Shown here: positions 45,026-57,400 of the stretch, in pieces
Layout of the letters: each line of letters opens with the position of its first letter
How positions within the stretch are numbered: position 1 is the stretch's first letter
Source of the DNA: Podocnemis expansa
Taxonomy: Eukaryota; Chordata; Testudines; Podocnemididae
NCBI GenBank assembly: GCA_007922195.1
Contig: ML682014.1
Coordinates: 1,055,027 to 1,119,026, forward strand
Length of the DNA stretch: 64,000 nt
Direction of reading: 5' to 3'
The notes under the pieces: model-generated
Seen by the model: only the letters and a program-made list of their open reading frames with translations
What the model was told of the DNA's origin: nothing
The model's database searches: none
Program-made: the position numbers and the translations under genes

Positions 45026-45600
45026 CAGGGGTCTCCAACTCAAATCAATGTGAGGGCTGCAGGAGGACTAGGATTTTGGCCTGAGGGCTGCACCCTGAAA
45101 AGTGCCCTCTACCAGCCCAGGGCCTGATCTGTCCCCAGCCACTATTGGAAGGCAGCAAGGAGCTGGATCCATCCCAATTGCCTTCCTGTGGCAGCTAGGA
45201 ATGGATCTGGATCCCCGCCACTGAATGGATCCAGTTCCCTCCACCCTGCCGCCAGCGTCCCCTGAGTCATCCCGAGTCCTCAGGCCCACCCCCCTGACCC
45301 TGTGGCCAGCTCCCTTGGGCCCTTCCCTAACACTCTCCCCCAGCCGCCAGCTCACCGCTCTCCTCCAAGCCCCAGTGGTGTGGAAAGCACACGTCTCACC
45401 CAGCCCTGCTGACCACATGGTGGCCAGCAGTGGGGAAAGCACCCCGAACCATGTCACCAGCTCTCTGTGCTCTCCCGGCAACCCTCTCCTGTGGCCTGTC
45501 CCTGCTGGTTTCCCGGCCCTGATCCGCCCCAGGGCCCCTTTACCTTGCCACTGGAGTGCCCCCCCCCACAGGCTGGGCTCCTCCCTTCCCGCTTTCAACA
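45026..45600. mobile_element. hAT-like left end with GC-rich body, right end lost
   Basis: CAGGGGTCTCCAACTC is a typical hAT left terminus. The following GAGGGCTGCAGGAGG and the GC-rich body fit the family, but no matching right end or 8-bp duplication was found before the MITE at 45648. The 179-aa and 135-aa ORFs on opposite strands arise from GC content; neither has a recognisable domain. Confidence 0.5.
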
Positions 45601-45647
45601 TGCTCAAGGCAGGAGTTTTTAAATCAACTTAACAAAGTCTACTCAAA

Positions 45648-45892
45648 GGCTATGTCCACACTGGAGGGCTTTGTTATGCTGACTTTATTAAGTTGACTTA
45701 ACGAAGCCTACAGTGCAGATGACCCTATCTACCACGCATTAAGTCAACTTAATAAAGTTGACTTTAACACTTAAGTCAACTTTAAAGGCTGGAGTTATTA
45801 CGTTGACTTAATAAAAGCCCAGTGTGGACATACTTTCCTTAAGTTGCCTTAAGAAAGGTTAAGTTGACTTAAGGCTCCAGTGTAGCCAAACC
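45648..45892. mobile_element. MITE, type a
   Basis: Left end GGCTATGTCCACACTGGAG and right end CTCCAGTGTAGCCAAACC are inverted repeats. The interior has several TTAAGTYRACTTAA motifs. A stray AAATCAACTTAACAAAG piece at about 45620-45640 may be part of a second, broken copy. Confidence 0.7.
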
Positions 45893-46730
45893 GAGTGGCA
45901 ACAATCTTTTCGGGCCATAAGTCTGAGTGCTGCCCAGACTTCATTGGTCTGCACAAAGGGACTGAATATATAGCAAGAACGGGCATTCCTTCAGTACTTT
46001 GTGCTTTTCTCCCAAACAATTCTCTAAAAAATATATATGTAACTGTTTGTTTCAAAGTTATTTGAACATTTTGTTTTTCAGTTCTGATTGTATCTGAACA
46101 GGCTTACACAGGCCTACTTCTAAAGAGCCCTTGGACTCATTAGACCCCCAGTTTAGCACAGCACCTAAACACATGCATAACTTTAAGTACATGAAGACTC
46201 CAAGATGACTGCTGAAAGAAAAATAAATTATATAAAACTTTAAAAGAAACAGTTAAGCTTTGAAATGCACTAAAACCACCACAACCATATGTAGTAAAGC
46301 ATATTTTTGTAAAATGACCAAAGATTTTAATGACCTGTTGAAAAAAGCCTTTCTTTCTGTGAAGGAGCCGTCTTTCAGATATAGCCTGGCATGAGGCCAT
46401 TTTGTAGTGACTGGTAAAATTGTCAGGCAGCCCTGTGTAATTTGTGGAACTGCATTGTTTAATTTATAATTCCCCATAATCATAGCTTCTGAACCTTCAG
46501 CCCTTTCTAAAGCCTGACTTTCTTCCTCTTTTCTTTTTTCTTCAGTTCAGTAATAAATAGCCATCCTTCACAAAGCCTCGTTACTAGTCCCTTCATTTCT
46601 AACTTGTCAAACAAAGTATTATAGCATTCTAACACAAACATCTGCAGCAGCAGACATGGTGCTGTTGCTATGGGATCGATGTGCTCCAAAATATTTGTAA
46701 TCCCGATGTTGAAATGCTTTGCAGTGAAAA
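45893..46730. other. no gene recognised
   Basis: AT-rich. The 86- and 80-aa minus ORFs at 46140-46400 and 46507-46749 show no known domain; the first residues of the latter come from the PLE tail. Confidence 0.4.
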
Positions 46731-46903
46731 GTTCCAAAGGGGCAGCCATGTTAGTTTAGTTCAGTAAAACAAGGAGTCCTGTGGCACTTAAAAGACTAAC
46801 AAATTATTTATTGCATGAGCTTTTGTGGGAGAAAATCCCACTTCCCCCACAAAAGCTCATGCAAGAAATAATTTGTTAGTTTTGAAGTGCCACAGGACTC
46901 CTC
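46731..46903. mobile_element. PLE tail, fold-back copy
   Basis: Minus-strand tail from AAGGGGCAGCCATGTTAG, AAGGAGTCCTGTGGCACTT and GCATGAGCTTTTGTGGGAG turns over at CCCACTTCCCCCAC and runs back as AAAAGCTCATGCAAGAAAT, TTTGTTAGTTTTGAAG and TGCCACAGGACTCCT. An almost symmetrical hairpin of about 2 x 65 bp. The hammerhead box is deleted at the turn. Confidence 0.8.
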
Positions 46904-48330
46904 ACTTTTTTGCAATGAAAATATTACCTGTCAAACCATAATCACCTTCCTGCATGAAGCTAGCCCTGGGAAAAGTTTAAGGGTAGCAGAGAGTTTCTGT
47001 TAAACCGTTTAAATGTGAGAAATGGAAACCAAAGGTTGAGTCTAAATAACAGCAAACAGGAAGTTTTTCTGGGTAAAATATAGTGCTGTAACAGAAATGA
47101 AATACTCCACCAAGATGTTAAAGAGACATGAAAAGTGTGTTATTTTGGAATTCTTTCTGTTTTCTCCAACACAACAGGAAACCCAGACCCTCTTAAATGT
47201 CCTGTTAAGACTGGAAATGCATCTACTGTAGAACATCAGTTTTATAGCAGGACATTTTACTGGTCACATTTTAAAATCCTTCTTGCTTTTGTTCTTCCTG
47301 TTTAGATATTTTCTGGAAGTTGGAATACACAATATTCATCATTCATTTCAAAGTCTAGCTTCATCAGTGCTTGGCAGGTATCAGGAGGCAGCAATCATAT
47401 TTCCCCTAGGCATAATACACACCTTAAGCCACACACACGGCAACCCTGTAGTCTATCTTTTTGTTAAATTCAGCCAGGGCTACCATTCTGATCTCTTTTG
47501 ATACAGTTGTCCTTAACTGTATGATTTGAAGGTGAGACTGTAAAAATGTACAATTTTAGAAGTTAATTGGGCTGGAACAGATGAAAGGTTATGTCTGAAT
47601 CCCAAGTAAATGCCGGGGAGTTGCAGACCCACGACAAGCAACATGGTTTCACATCCCATGAGGCCAGATGCTAGCATGCTAGCTGTGGACAAATGAAACC
47701 AGAGGTAAACCTGTACACTGGTCCTACTCAAAGAATACTGCTGATCTTTTGTCTCCTGGAATAACAAACACAGTTCTCTTTCACTATCAACAATTAATTA
47801 AATAGTATTCTTATTCAGAAATGTGCCTGGGTTTTTGTTTTTAATTTTACAACTACTAGTAATTATTTTACTAAACATGGTTTCCCTGCATTTTGGCAGA
47901 GCACATCACTGACACTTTCAAGGAGTTTTTTGGGGGAGGGAGCCTTTTAATTGTCCTCTGTTTCCTCAATTATTTAAGTCTTTCCAATCAAAGTACTTTC
48001 CTCCTTTTCAGATCAAATTAATTTATATATCTCATTGCTGACCCTTTACTTACTAGCAAGTCTTCCCAGGTTTGATCCATCAACGAGTGTTGAGGAATGG
48101 AAATCTCTTGACACCTTACAATTCAAAGTCTACTGTCTCTTTTAGATTGTTTGTCTATACAGGTCACTAGTCTCCTGTCCTGCCTCATTACAGCAGCAGC
48201 TCCTGGTTACCATTTTTTTGTGCTAGCATTCAGAAAGTTCATTAGTCCCACATACTATATTTGATGTTCACTATATGCTTAAAGACAAGATTTTCAAAAG
48301 AACTAGACATTTTGGCCACTTTTCTTCTTT
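46904..48330. other. no gene recognised
   Basis: AT-rich sequence with nothing assigned. Confidence 0.5.
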
Positions 48331-48361
48331 GTTGTTGTTGTTGCAGTTGTTGTTGTTGTTG
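48331..48361. repeat. (TTG)n microsatellite
   Basis: GTTGTTGTTGTTG, a CAG interruption, then TTGTTGTTGTTGTTG. Confidence 0.9.
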
Positions 48362-48754
48362 CCCAACTTGAGTTGAGTGCAGGGATATGACTTGCAGAAA
48401 GTGGTAAGCACCTTTTGTAGGGAACACTCAAATTGGACACCTGAACATTAAGGCAAAAATTACCACTCACTTTTGAAAATCAAGGCCTAAATGTTAATTT
48501 TTTATTACAACAAAATATTGCTCAAGGATGTAAATTATATGTTGGTAAAAGATAGGTATTGAATGCATTTTATAGTAATCTACATTCTACCTGCATAGCC
48601 TTCCTAGCTCCGCAATATAGGGCAGAACTTTTCTAAAGAAAATTAGTTGCCAAGTCCAGTAGGAAGTATTTTGACACAAAGATGAAATTTTATGGATATA
48701 CAAGACATTTTTCATTAGGGTGGCCTTAACTGGAGACACCACAGGCACCAAGGC
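48362..48754. other. no gene recognised
   Basis: AT-rich sequence with nothing assigned. Confidence 0.45.
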
Positions 48755-48868
48755 ACCAATCCTACAAATGCTTACACATGTTTACTGCCAGGCACAGACC
48801 TTTGAAGTCAATGGGACTACTCACAATAATAAAGTAAAGCATGTGCGTGGTGTTTTCAGGATCTGGGA
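48755..48868. repeat. Palindromic amniote repeat fragment
   Basis: CTACAAATGCTTACACATGT, GAAGTCAATGGGACTACTCA, AAGCATGTGCGTGGTG and CAGGATCTGGGACT are arms of a widespread sauropsid palindromic repeat that I recognise but cannot name. Confidence 0.45.
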
Positions 48869-51654
48869 CTGATGTATAAACCTACATAAATAGTTGAACT
48901 AGAAACGTAGATTAGATGGATAACATCTAACCAGTTTCCATGTTAATTTAATCAGGCTCATATGCAAAATAAGGAAATGTGTGGCATACAAATGAAATAA
49001 ATTAATATTAGCCAATTCCAGTGCAACATCATTATATTCCAAATGCAACAATTCCAAATGCAACATCACTTTAGATGTTTCACTGACACATATCATGCAT
49101 TATCAGTTATAATAGTAATCTAAATGCAATCCATATCCTGTATATCTACTGGCTGTAGTGACTGTCTGCATTGGGTCATTGTGTAAAAGAACAGAAACAC
49201 CACATTGTAGCTTTCTCATGTACACAATTCTACATTACTGAATAAACGTTTGTATTCTATATTTCTTCACCTAAGAAAACTGCCTTTCATGTACATATTC
49301 CAATATAAGGAACAACTCATTGTTTGCTCAATACTGTATCTGTTTTTCATGTCAAATGTCTAAAGGAAAATTTCCAATATTGCTGTTGTCAATCTAACAT
49401 TATTTTCCTTTTAGGTACAGATTTTGGTGGGATGCAGTAGGTCTGTACATATAAACATGGGGATGTATTTGGTCCAGACCATAACATTTATACCAACATC
49501 AATACTAATAACCTCTGTTACACCACTACCGATGCTAACACTCACCCACTTATTGATGTCCTGATGAAGGAGGCCTGCAACCTGCCAAGAGAAAATAGAG
49601 TTCTATATTCTTGAGTAAAGAAGCAAATCAAAAGTGTCACAAATATGATGGATGAGCTGACCATCAGAATGAACTCAAGAGCAGCAGGAATTCTTACAAG
49701 ACTAGTGAGTCCAGACATCAAGGAAGATAGCAAGCTGACAGGAATGGAGTGTGTCTGGAACAACAGGGTTGGTGTCTTTTGGAAATACAGGAAAAAAGTT
49801 AGAGAAAAGAGTAATATCTTCCTCTATTACAGTGGTCTCTGACCCTACCTTCCAGGACCTCATTGCCACTTCTGTGACTGCAACATGATGTGTTCAGTGT
49901 CTTCCACAACACACATTTTTAAGTAAGCACTGTAGCAGAGACTGAAGGACAAAGACCTCATCTTTCACCATTGAAATCAATGGGAGTTTTTACTATTGTC
50001 TTCAATAAGTGTGGGATCAAGTCTTTAGACATCACTTACAAGAGAAATAGAAAATGAATCTAAATACAAGCTTTTGAGCATGAACAAGACCAAATCTGGA
50101 TATTATGTCCTAAATATTATGGTGATTGCCCCCCTCCCTACATAATTAACATGGGCCCAATGCTCTACAGATGTCAATGTTTTGCTGTTGTTTACTCCTA
50201 TACAAACTGAATACAAAATGCTACCAAACCAGAATGGTGGCATCCATCCTGCATTTATTTCTCATAGATAGAAATGAATCCACAAGAGCTCAGATAATTC
50301 AGAATCAGGACCCACAATGAGATTATTATACTGTGTTTTTAATGGTAACTATTGTACCATTGATTTTAAAACATTTAGCACACATTAACAGTGTACAGCA
50401 AATACAGTTCCCCACTGTGAATGTGTGGAAGATCTTACTATGATCAAATTCCAATTAACAGGAACATTAAGTAAAATACAATAATGATGATGAAAATAAT
50501 AAATATTTTACAACCATTGTTATACTTTAAATAGCATTAACAATAATAAAAAGTACAAAAGTAAACTTCAAAATAATTATCCAAAATAGTTTTAGAAGTT
50601 TCACCTGGAATATTTGACCTTGTATGTTTCTTGATTTTAAAAAGCAACATTTAATTAAAACTGCACTTGCCATCATACCTATTACTACAGATAAAAAGAT
50701 GTGCAAAACCCTGAGCTAGTGGTTTGATAAAAGCACCACAAATTCTGTAATGTTACCATACATGCTATTTAAAGTGTGATATACTATCTAGTTTTGTATC
50801 TTTTGAAAGTGTATTGGGGTTTGGTTTTTTTTTTTTGCTGGTTGAATTAGTACACAAGATGGTGTAAGAAGCATTTCAATTAGGCCTATAGTCAAACAGG
50901 TATCAAGAAAATTCTACCTTTATTTGCAGTTTTGTGCTTAAAATTATTCAAGCATCATATTAAAGAATTAGAATTCACATAGTATGAAATCAGATGAAAG
51001 TTTCTTCCTTAAATAGGTATCTCTTCCTTTTCGTAGTATGCAATTGTTTAACAAATGACATTTAGTAATGTACGTGAGTAATTGCCAAGTTTACTGCTCA
51101 TTACCTCTTTAAAAACCCAAGAATATAGTAATAGCTCTTTGATTTTTTTAATAAGAAAATAATTTTCATTATAAAGGTTAAAACAAAGTAAGTGATCTTT
51201 CTTTATAGTTTAATAGTTTAGCTACTGTTTCTTTGTGGTATTTAATTTCTTAAGATTAGCATTTCAATTGCATTTGTGCAGACTGTAAAAAAATGATGAC
51301 TTTAAAAGGTGAACTATTAATTTTACTCACCAAAGTGATATTTTATATTCCTCTTCATTTATATTGTAATAGCTGCAAGGCTCCTGATGCAAATAGTATC
51401 AGATGTATTTCCCCCTTGACACACAAGATTTTGTTTCCTATCCATACTCCGGAAGAAGAGGTTTCATGGAAGATATATAGGATTTAGGATCCAATATTTT
51501 AGCCCTTACTCTCATATTTAAGGATAAACATGATTTTATAGGATTGGATCTTGAAGATTTCACCTCACAGTGCATGCTGAGACAGAAGGAATGGAGAGTG
51601 CTTAGCAAGTGTGCTGACCACCATGCCACATGAAGACCTAAGAGTTTTAGGTGA
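48869..51654. other. no gene recognised
   Basis: AT-rich. A 65-73 aa ORF pair near 49.6-49.8 kb lies on opposite strands. The 49.5-49.9 kb part is less AT-rich, but no domain is visible. Confidence 0.45.
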
Positions 51655-51901
51655 GTCTTGCCCACATGCTCAGGGTTTAACTGATTGCCATATTTGGGAT
51701 CAGGAAGGAATCTTCCCCTAGGGCAGATTGGCAACGGCTCTGGGGGGGTTTTTTCACCTTCCTCTGGTAGCACAGGACACAGCTCACTGGTTGGTCAATT
51801 CTCTGTACTTAAAGTATTTAAACCATGATTTGAGGACTTTTAATAACTCAGTCATAAGTTAGAGGCTTGGGTGAGGTTCTGTGGCCTGCATTGCACAGGA
51901 C
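51655..51901 (+). mobile_element. CR1 LINE 3' end
   Basis: CTTGCCCACATGCTCAGG, ACTGATTGCCATATTTGGG, GGAAGGAATCTTCCCC, GGCAGATTGGCAACGGC and ATAACTCAGTCATAAG, then GGCCTGCATTGCACAGGA. Same family as 25818-26115, with more of the 5' side. The 3' end is cut by the MITE at 51902. Confidence 0.75.
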
Positions 51902-52049
51902 ATTAGTTAGTTAGTTTGAACTACCTTTTTAGTTTGAACCAGAATGTTCCAGTTAGTTTGAACTAACTGTGGCTTAGTTCAAACTAACTCGGAACTTCTT
52001 AGTTTGGACTAAACAAGTCTGAACTAAGCAGTTAGATGTAGACAAAGCC
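51902..52049. mobile_element. MITE, type b, left end lost
   Basis: Motifs TTAGTTTGAACTA are repeated, and the right end is GTTAGATGTAGACAAAGCC. The left terminus is missing where the CR1 sequence stops, so the junction is a deletion or truncation. Confidence 0.65.
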
Positions 52050-52328
52050 TTTGAATCTAGACTGGTGAGCTGTGGCATGCCCACATCTCTCTATAGGCAC
52101 CAGGCAGTGTGTAGGTGTTGGATCTTAGCCTGTAAATTGTTTGAGGTTAGGACCCCATGACTCCTACTAGTTCAGTTCAGCACCAAGCACACTGTTGCAA
52201 TGCAACAAATAAATAATGGCAGAACTTCAGACCTATGTCTTAGCTTAAATAAAATAGCTTATAATTTTTTTTGAAAGCACTGGTTGTATACAAATATATA
52301 GAACTGGAAAAGACTTCACACTGAGACT
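52050..52328. other. no gene recognised
   Basis: AT-rich sequence between the MITE and the solo LTR. Nothing assigned. Confidence 0.45.
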
Positions 52329-52406
52329 CCTCTGTAGCGAATGGGACCTGAGGTTCCTTGAGGTGATAAAATCCACAGAGGCAGAGGAGGCCTGTTTATA
52401 AGCAGC

Positions 52407-52412
52407 TTTATT
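52407..52412 (-). promoter_or_regulatory. LTR poly(A) signal
   Basis: AATAAA on the minus strand about 75 bp after the TATA-like box of the solo LTR. Confidence 0.6.
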
Positions 52413-52480
52413 CGAATAAAGGGAGCATGCAGAGTGGGGGAGCCACTCAGCGAACTCAGCCAGTGTTTAGCCTAGCAGCT

Positions 52481-52490
52481 CTTTTATTCC
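52481..52490 (-). promoter_or_regulatory. LTR TATA-like box
   Basis: GGAATAAAAG on the minus strand, about 40 bp downstream of the CCAAT box (52527-52531). Confidence 0.55.
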
Positions 52491-52840
52491 CTAATACCGG
52501 CCGCAGGGTTCCCTCTCCCTTTCCCCATTGGCCAGGGTAGTCAGGAGGTACAGACTTTCCGTTCCGCCTACTTCATGTTCTCCTTAACATGTGCCCCCCC
52601 CGTTACATACATCGCATGTTGCACAAAGCAATAATTATGCCTCCCCTGGGTGTGCAAGTACATATTCATAAGCTCATTAAGCCTGCGTACTTTTTCAGCG
52701 GGGTTTTCACACCTGACTTGTTCCTGGAAACTTGTGGTTTAACTGGTAGACTGGCTAACAAGTTGCTCAAACTGAGAAGGGGGGGTGCTGTTTGTGGTTT
52801 GACAAAAATAAGTATTCAAGAGCAGAATTTCCTTCACCTC

Positions 52841-54242
52841 CCTCAAATCACAGACAAAAACAATAGATACTCTCAGGGCCTGCTTCACTATCACACACAT
52901 GGAATCAGTGCAACAAATATGCAGTTCTTTAAAGCTAGTCCTGGAGGGTCATTTTCTGGCTGGCATAGAACTACTGTAAGTGTGCCTGGTGATGCATGAA
53001 TAGTTGCTATTCACTCATCTCTGCTTGACCAAAAGGTCAAGTAGTTTAGATTTGTGATTGTAAAGAAATCTGTCACATGATATGCTGCAGTGTATAATTT
53101 TAGTTAGTGGAAGAAACCTTTCTACATACTCAAATATCACTAGTAAAGTGAAGTTCCTGAACTCCAACATTCTCTCAGTGTTAACAGGCTTTCAAAAGAG
53201 ATTGCCAAATTTGGGCATAAATGTTAAAGTTGCCCCCTTGTGGGGAAGGAAAGGGTTATGGAGGCACAATTTGTTCTTTGCTTATTTTGAGATTATTTTT
53301 GCAGAGTAGTATTCATCTTTGGGCAGAGTTAAGAGTTTTTGTGTTGAAATCATTTTAATTTGTAAATGATAAGAATGTTTTATTTATTATGTGGGCTGTT
53401 AGATTTATAATGCCTTTAATTCTTCATTTTCTTGCTTTCAGCTGCTTGAGTTTTACAAATGAATGTCACAGATAGGTTTATTGCTGTAAATCAGTGACAT
53501 TGATAGGTTTTTGATGAGAAGTTATTTTTATTGGTTTGAGAACATAATTGAATTTGCTGTTGCAAATTCTGGATTTGTTTGTGCAAAGCTCATTTCTTTT
53601 GTTTCATTTTTCCTCCATTTAATTCTTCACGTACACACAGATACCACAATGCATTGCTGGCCACATAGAACCAAGCACACAAACTGCTGTATTCTATCAA
53701 TTTATTTCTCCTACTATATGGGTAGAAAATAAAAGGTGAGCTTGTTCTCCATGCTGGTTTCTGCACTTTCTGCACTTTCCCACAATACAATGTACAGATC
53801 TGATTTTTGCTGAGCTGTTAAATGAGGCTAGATAAGTACTCTATCAAGGTACAGAAAGTTTGGGGGTAAGGTTATAAGAGGCCAGGTAGCTCTTTCTGTC
53901 TCAATTTTTCCTTTTCAAAGCTGTGAACGAAGGAAACATCTTGGGTTATTGAATGAATTTTGTGGGGTTCTGTCCAAAATGCCTCTATTTTTATTGGTGA
54001 AATTGTATTGTTTTATTGTAGTTTTATTTATTTTTATTTGTATTTTTACACCTATTTGGTCATGAATGATAAGGTTTACAGATAAGCAAGGTAGACAGTG
54101 CACATCATGCTTCCATGTTCTTAGTGGGAGATAAATATTTCTGTTGTTCGTTCTGACTGAGAAATGGCCAATCCCCAGAGCTCTACTCAGTGTGGGACCT
54201 GCACCAATGGGAGGCAAAGCCTCCGTGCTTTCCTTTCTGAGG
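52841..54242. other. no gene recognised
   Basis: AT-rich sequence. ORFs up to 100 aa (53915-54217, minus) look random. Confidence 0.5.
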
Positions 54243-54495
54243 GTACATCTTCACTGATGGCAGCAAATTTGCTGCCATCAGCTCAATTTATCGGAAACAG
54301 CAGAACAGAAGTGAAGACCTGCTCAATTGATCCAGAAGTCAATTAAGTAAAACCACCTCCCCAAAACACATAGTGGAAATGGCATGCACAAGAAGACCTA
54401 AGAAGTCAATGTAAGTTATGCAAGCTACTCTATGTATCTTGTGTAACTCCCGTCAACTGCCACCAAATTTACCCATAAGTATAGATCAGGTCTGA
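54243..54495. mobile_element. MITE, type d-related
   Basis: Left end GGGTACATCTTCACTGATGG and right block GCCACCAAATTTACCC, AGTATAGATCAGG. A CTCAATTGATCCAGAAGTCA middle resembles the 44.6 kb copy. Confidence 0.6.
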
Positions 54496-57400
54496 GGAGG
54501 CCTTACATGCTCAGATCCTGGTAATGACAATAGATCAGTCATTTTTTATAAATTTAGCTACTGATATCTGGTGTCCTGAAAAGTTGCTTGTGTGCCACTG
54601 CTTTCCAGAAGGTTCCCAAAGTTCAGGGTAATGAAGGGAAAGTGAGTCATTGCATAGTTGTGAACAGGCAGAGGCAGCTAGGAATTATATTGCTACCATG
54701 GTAATAACTCATAACTTCTACGCTACCATGACAGGGGTCATCTAAGTACTTAGGCAAAGAGAACCACATTGGGCTTAAGTTTTCTTAAATCAGGTTTATT
54801 TTTACATAGAATTCTATCCTTCCGAAATGTAAATGCGGAGTCATGCAACAGTTTAACTCTAGGTCATGCATTATAAAGTCCATAGGATTACAAATGGTTT
54901 TGCACTTAATTAAGGGCAAAGAACAAACATGTGTTTAATTAAAACAAGTCATTAATCTACATCATGCAAATATGCATCAGCTACTAAGGGATAATGGAAC
55001 ATACTCGGGATGAACAAGGTAAGGCCACTGCGGTAAGTCTCAACATTACTGATGCAGTTTTGCTCTGTAATTCTCATTGCAACTATCCTTCAGCTGATCT
55101 GGGACCTGGTCTTCTGACATCCCCTGTGGCCCACCAGGCCTCAGTTACAATCAAGGGAAAATCCAAGAGCAAAGAGTTAGTTGTGTCTCAGGGAGAATGA
55201 AAACCAATTTTTTAACCCAAAGAATAAGAAATATTAGTGTGGATATAACTCACTAAATAGTAAAACCTGCTTGATTAGGGTACAGCATTGACTGGAGATC
55301 TGTGAGAAAGAAAACAAATATTATGAAACTACTATTATCTTCTAGGTTGAGATAGATCTGTGCTGACTCAAAATAAAAAGAGAGAGGAGCAAGAGGCAGT
55401 TTTATCACAGCTGTATATTTAATTAACTTATTTCAACAGATACAGTCACTGTACATAGGTTACTAAAACACCCATACACATGAGTAATCAAACTCATCTA
55501 AGTACGATGGTCACGATCCTTGGCTGATGTGCACTGGTGCAACTCTGCGGAGCAGAGTGCAGCTATGCTGACTTGCACACAATTCTTCTAGTTACCTAGC
55601 ATTAATCAACTTTGAATTACAAACACGAGTTCCACCTAAAAACCTGTTACCAGACTTGTAACTAGAAGGTGAGCTCACTGAATGAACCATCAAAGATCTT
55701 TTTGCACATGATCTGGAGATCATTTTTCGCTTTATGCCCTCTGCAGCAGCAGCCAGGCAGAGTGTAGGCTCCCGTTCCAAAAATCATCGTACCACTTCTT
55801 TACATTTTACAAGCAAGTTCACTGCACACCTGATGCATACATATTATTCAATTAGATTGCACCTGGAGAAGAAAACACAAAGTTGCAACCGGCCATGATT
55901 TACAGGATTGCCATATGGTGTCAATAAATACTCCTTCAGTTGATCTTTCGTATTCCCTACAACATACATCAACACATAAAATTAACACTCATTAAACTAC
56001 TGTTAAGAGCAGGCATTCTAGAAACACATTTATCCACTAGACAGCTGGAGATGCCAGGCTACACTTTCAGTAGTTGACTGATTGGTGACAACTTGAAAAT
56101 ATATTCAACACAAGGAGAGTTGAGATACTGTAGTTAGTAAAAACATTAGCAATCACTTTTTTAGTGGCATATACAATCTGCCTGCTAATCACTTCCTGTT
56201 GCAGGGAAATCCACAATGGCTTAGAAGCCTCTTTTTATTTTCTCCTGGTGCTTTGATAAGAAAATGAATATGTTCCTGAATAGCATCCAAGATTTAGGGA
56301 ACTGATACAAGTTCAGTCAATGCATTTGTTCTGCACATGCTTTGGAGAAGTCTTATTTATTGGTGTGGAAAGACCACAGGTTACTTCGCATTGCACAGGA
56401 ACAGAAATAGGCAATAACTTGCCCTTCTCCCCTGGTGCCCAGTGAGAAGGTAGCAAGCCCTAATTTGCCTCTCCAACAGAGAACATGGAATGTTCTTGTG
56501 CCACTCCCAATTCCAACACTTCGGCTCTTATATTTCCCATGAACACTACCAAGGAATCTAATATGAATATTGAACCAGTACCTTACCCCTGCAAGGCCTT
56601 GTGAAATGTGCAGTGGGAAGATCCAGGCTGTTGCTGTCTAGTATAATTGGAAATACGTATGCAGGTATCTATGACAAAACATTAAGCACAGTTCTTCGCC
56701 TCCAGCAGAAGTAAGTCTCAAGAGTCCAGCATGAAAAAAGCATTGGGCAGTAGGTGGAGGAATGGGAGTGTCTGAGCTGCCATCCTTTGCATGCAATTGC
56801 AGGACCAGGGTACCAACTACCCTCTATTGGCCTTACTGGGCAACTAGACAAGAATAAGTTGACAGTCATGTAGCAGTGCTCTCCTTATGGAAGGTCAGAG
56901 ACCAGTGTACTTCCTGTTCGGTTAATCACTTTTAAACTTGCATTTATATGCACAGCATTCCACATCTGCACTGAGCAAACACTCCGACCCTTCAGGCAGT
57001 TTACTTATGTCAATACACCTCTCTAGCCACTGGATTATTTGTGCCTGAGGAATGAAATCAATTGAAATGTGAAGTGGCATAAAAGATTTATGAGTGTGTA
57101 TAATGATGTGTAAATAGCCATAAACCTCTGCTGAAGTGTGCAGATGTGTACACCACATGTGCTTGGTGTTGGTCATGTCAATTTGCAAAGCCCATTTAAG
57201 CCCAAACTCACATTTTCGGTTGTCCATTTTTAAAAGCATTCCTATTTAAAAGCTTGTGCAAAAGTGATTCTGATGGGCCTATTCCTCAGAGGTGTTTCCA
57301 GTGGGAGCTTTGGGTGCAAAAAGCTTGTCAGGATCAGATCCTCATCTCTTGAGGATTTCAATGATCTTTCATCTGTTTGTGAAATATGTTCATGTTGTTG

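Larger units (their letters stand above)
52333..52836 (-). mobile_element. Solo LTR of an endogenous retrovirus-like element
   Basis: 504 bp reading TG...CA on the minus strand, flanked by CCTC on both sides (52329-52332, 52837-52840), a 4-bp target duplication. In order on the minus strand it has a CCAAT box (about 52531-52527), a TATA-like AATAAAAG (52490-52481) and a poly(A) signal AATAAA (52412-52407), as in a U3-R-U5 layout. There is no second LTR and no internal gene, so it is a solo LTR left by recombination. The right boundary rests on the duplication and could be off by a few bases. Confidence 0.75.

Noticed and set aside
45068..45632. Longest ORFs of the window (179 aa minus, 135 aa plus)
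   Set aside because: They overlap in antisense in a GC-rich repeat body next to a hAT end. The translations show low complexity rich in G, R, P and S, without a domain.
46507..46749. 80-aa minus-strand ORF that starts like a small protein
   Set aside because: Its first residues are the end of a PLE tail read in one frame. The rest has no known motif and no splice or conservation clue.
49542..49842. Possible exon (65-73 aa ORFs on both strands)
   Set aside because: No recognisable family, no clear splice sites in phase and no neighbouring exon.
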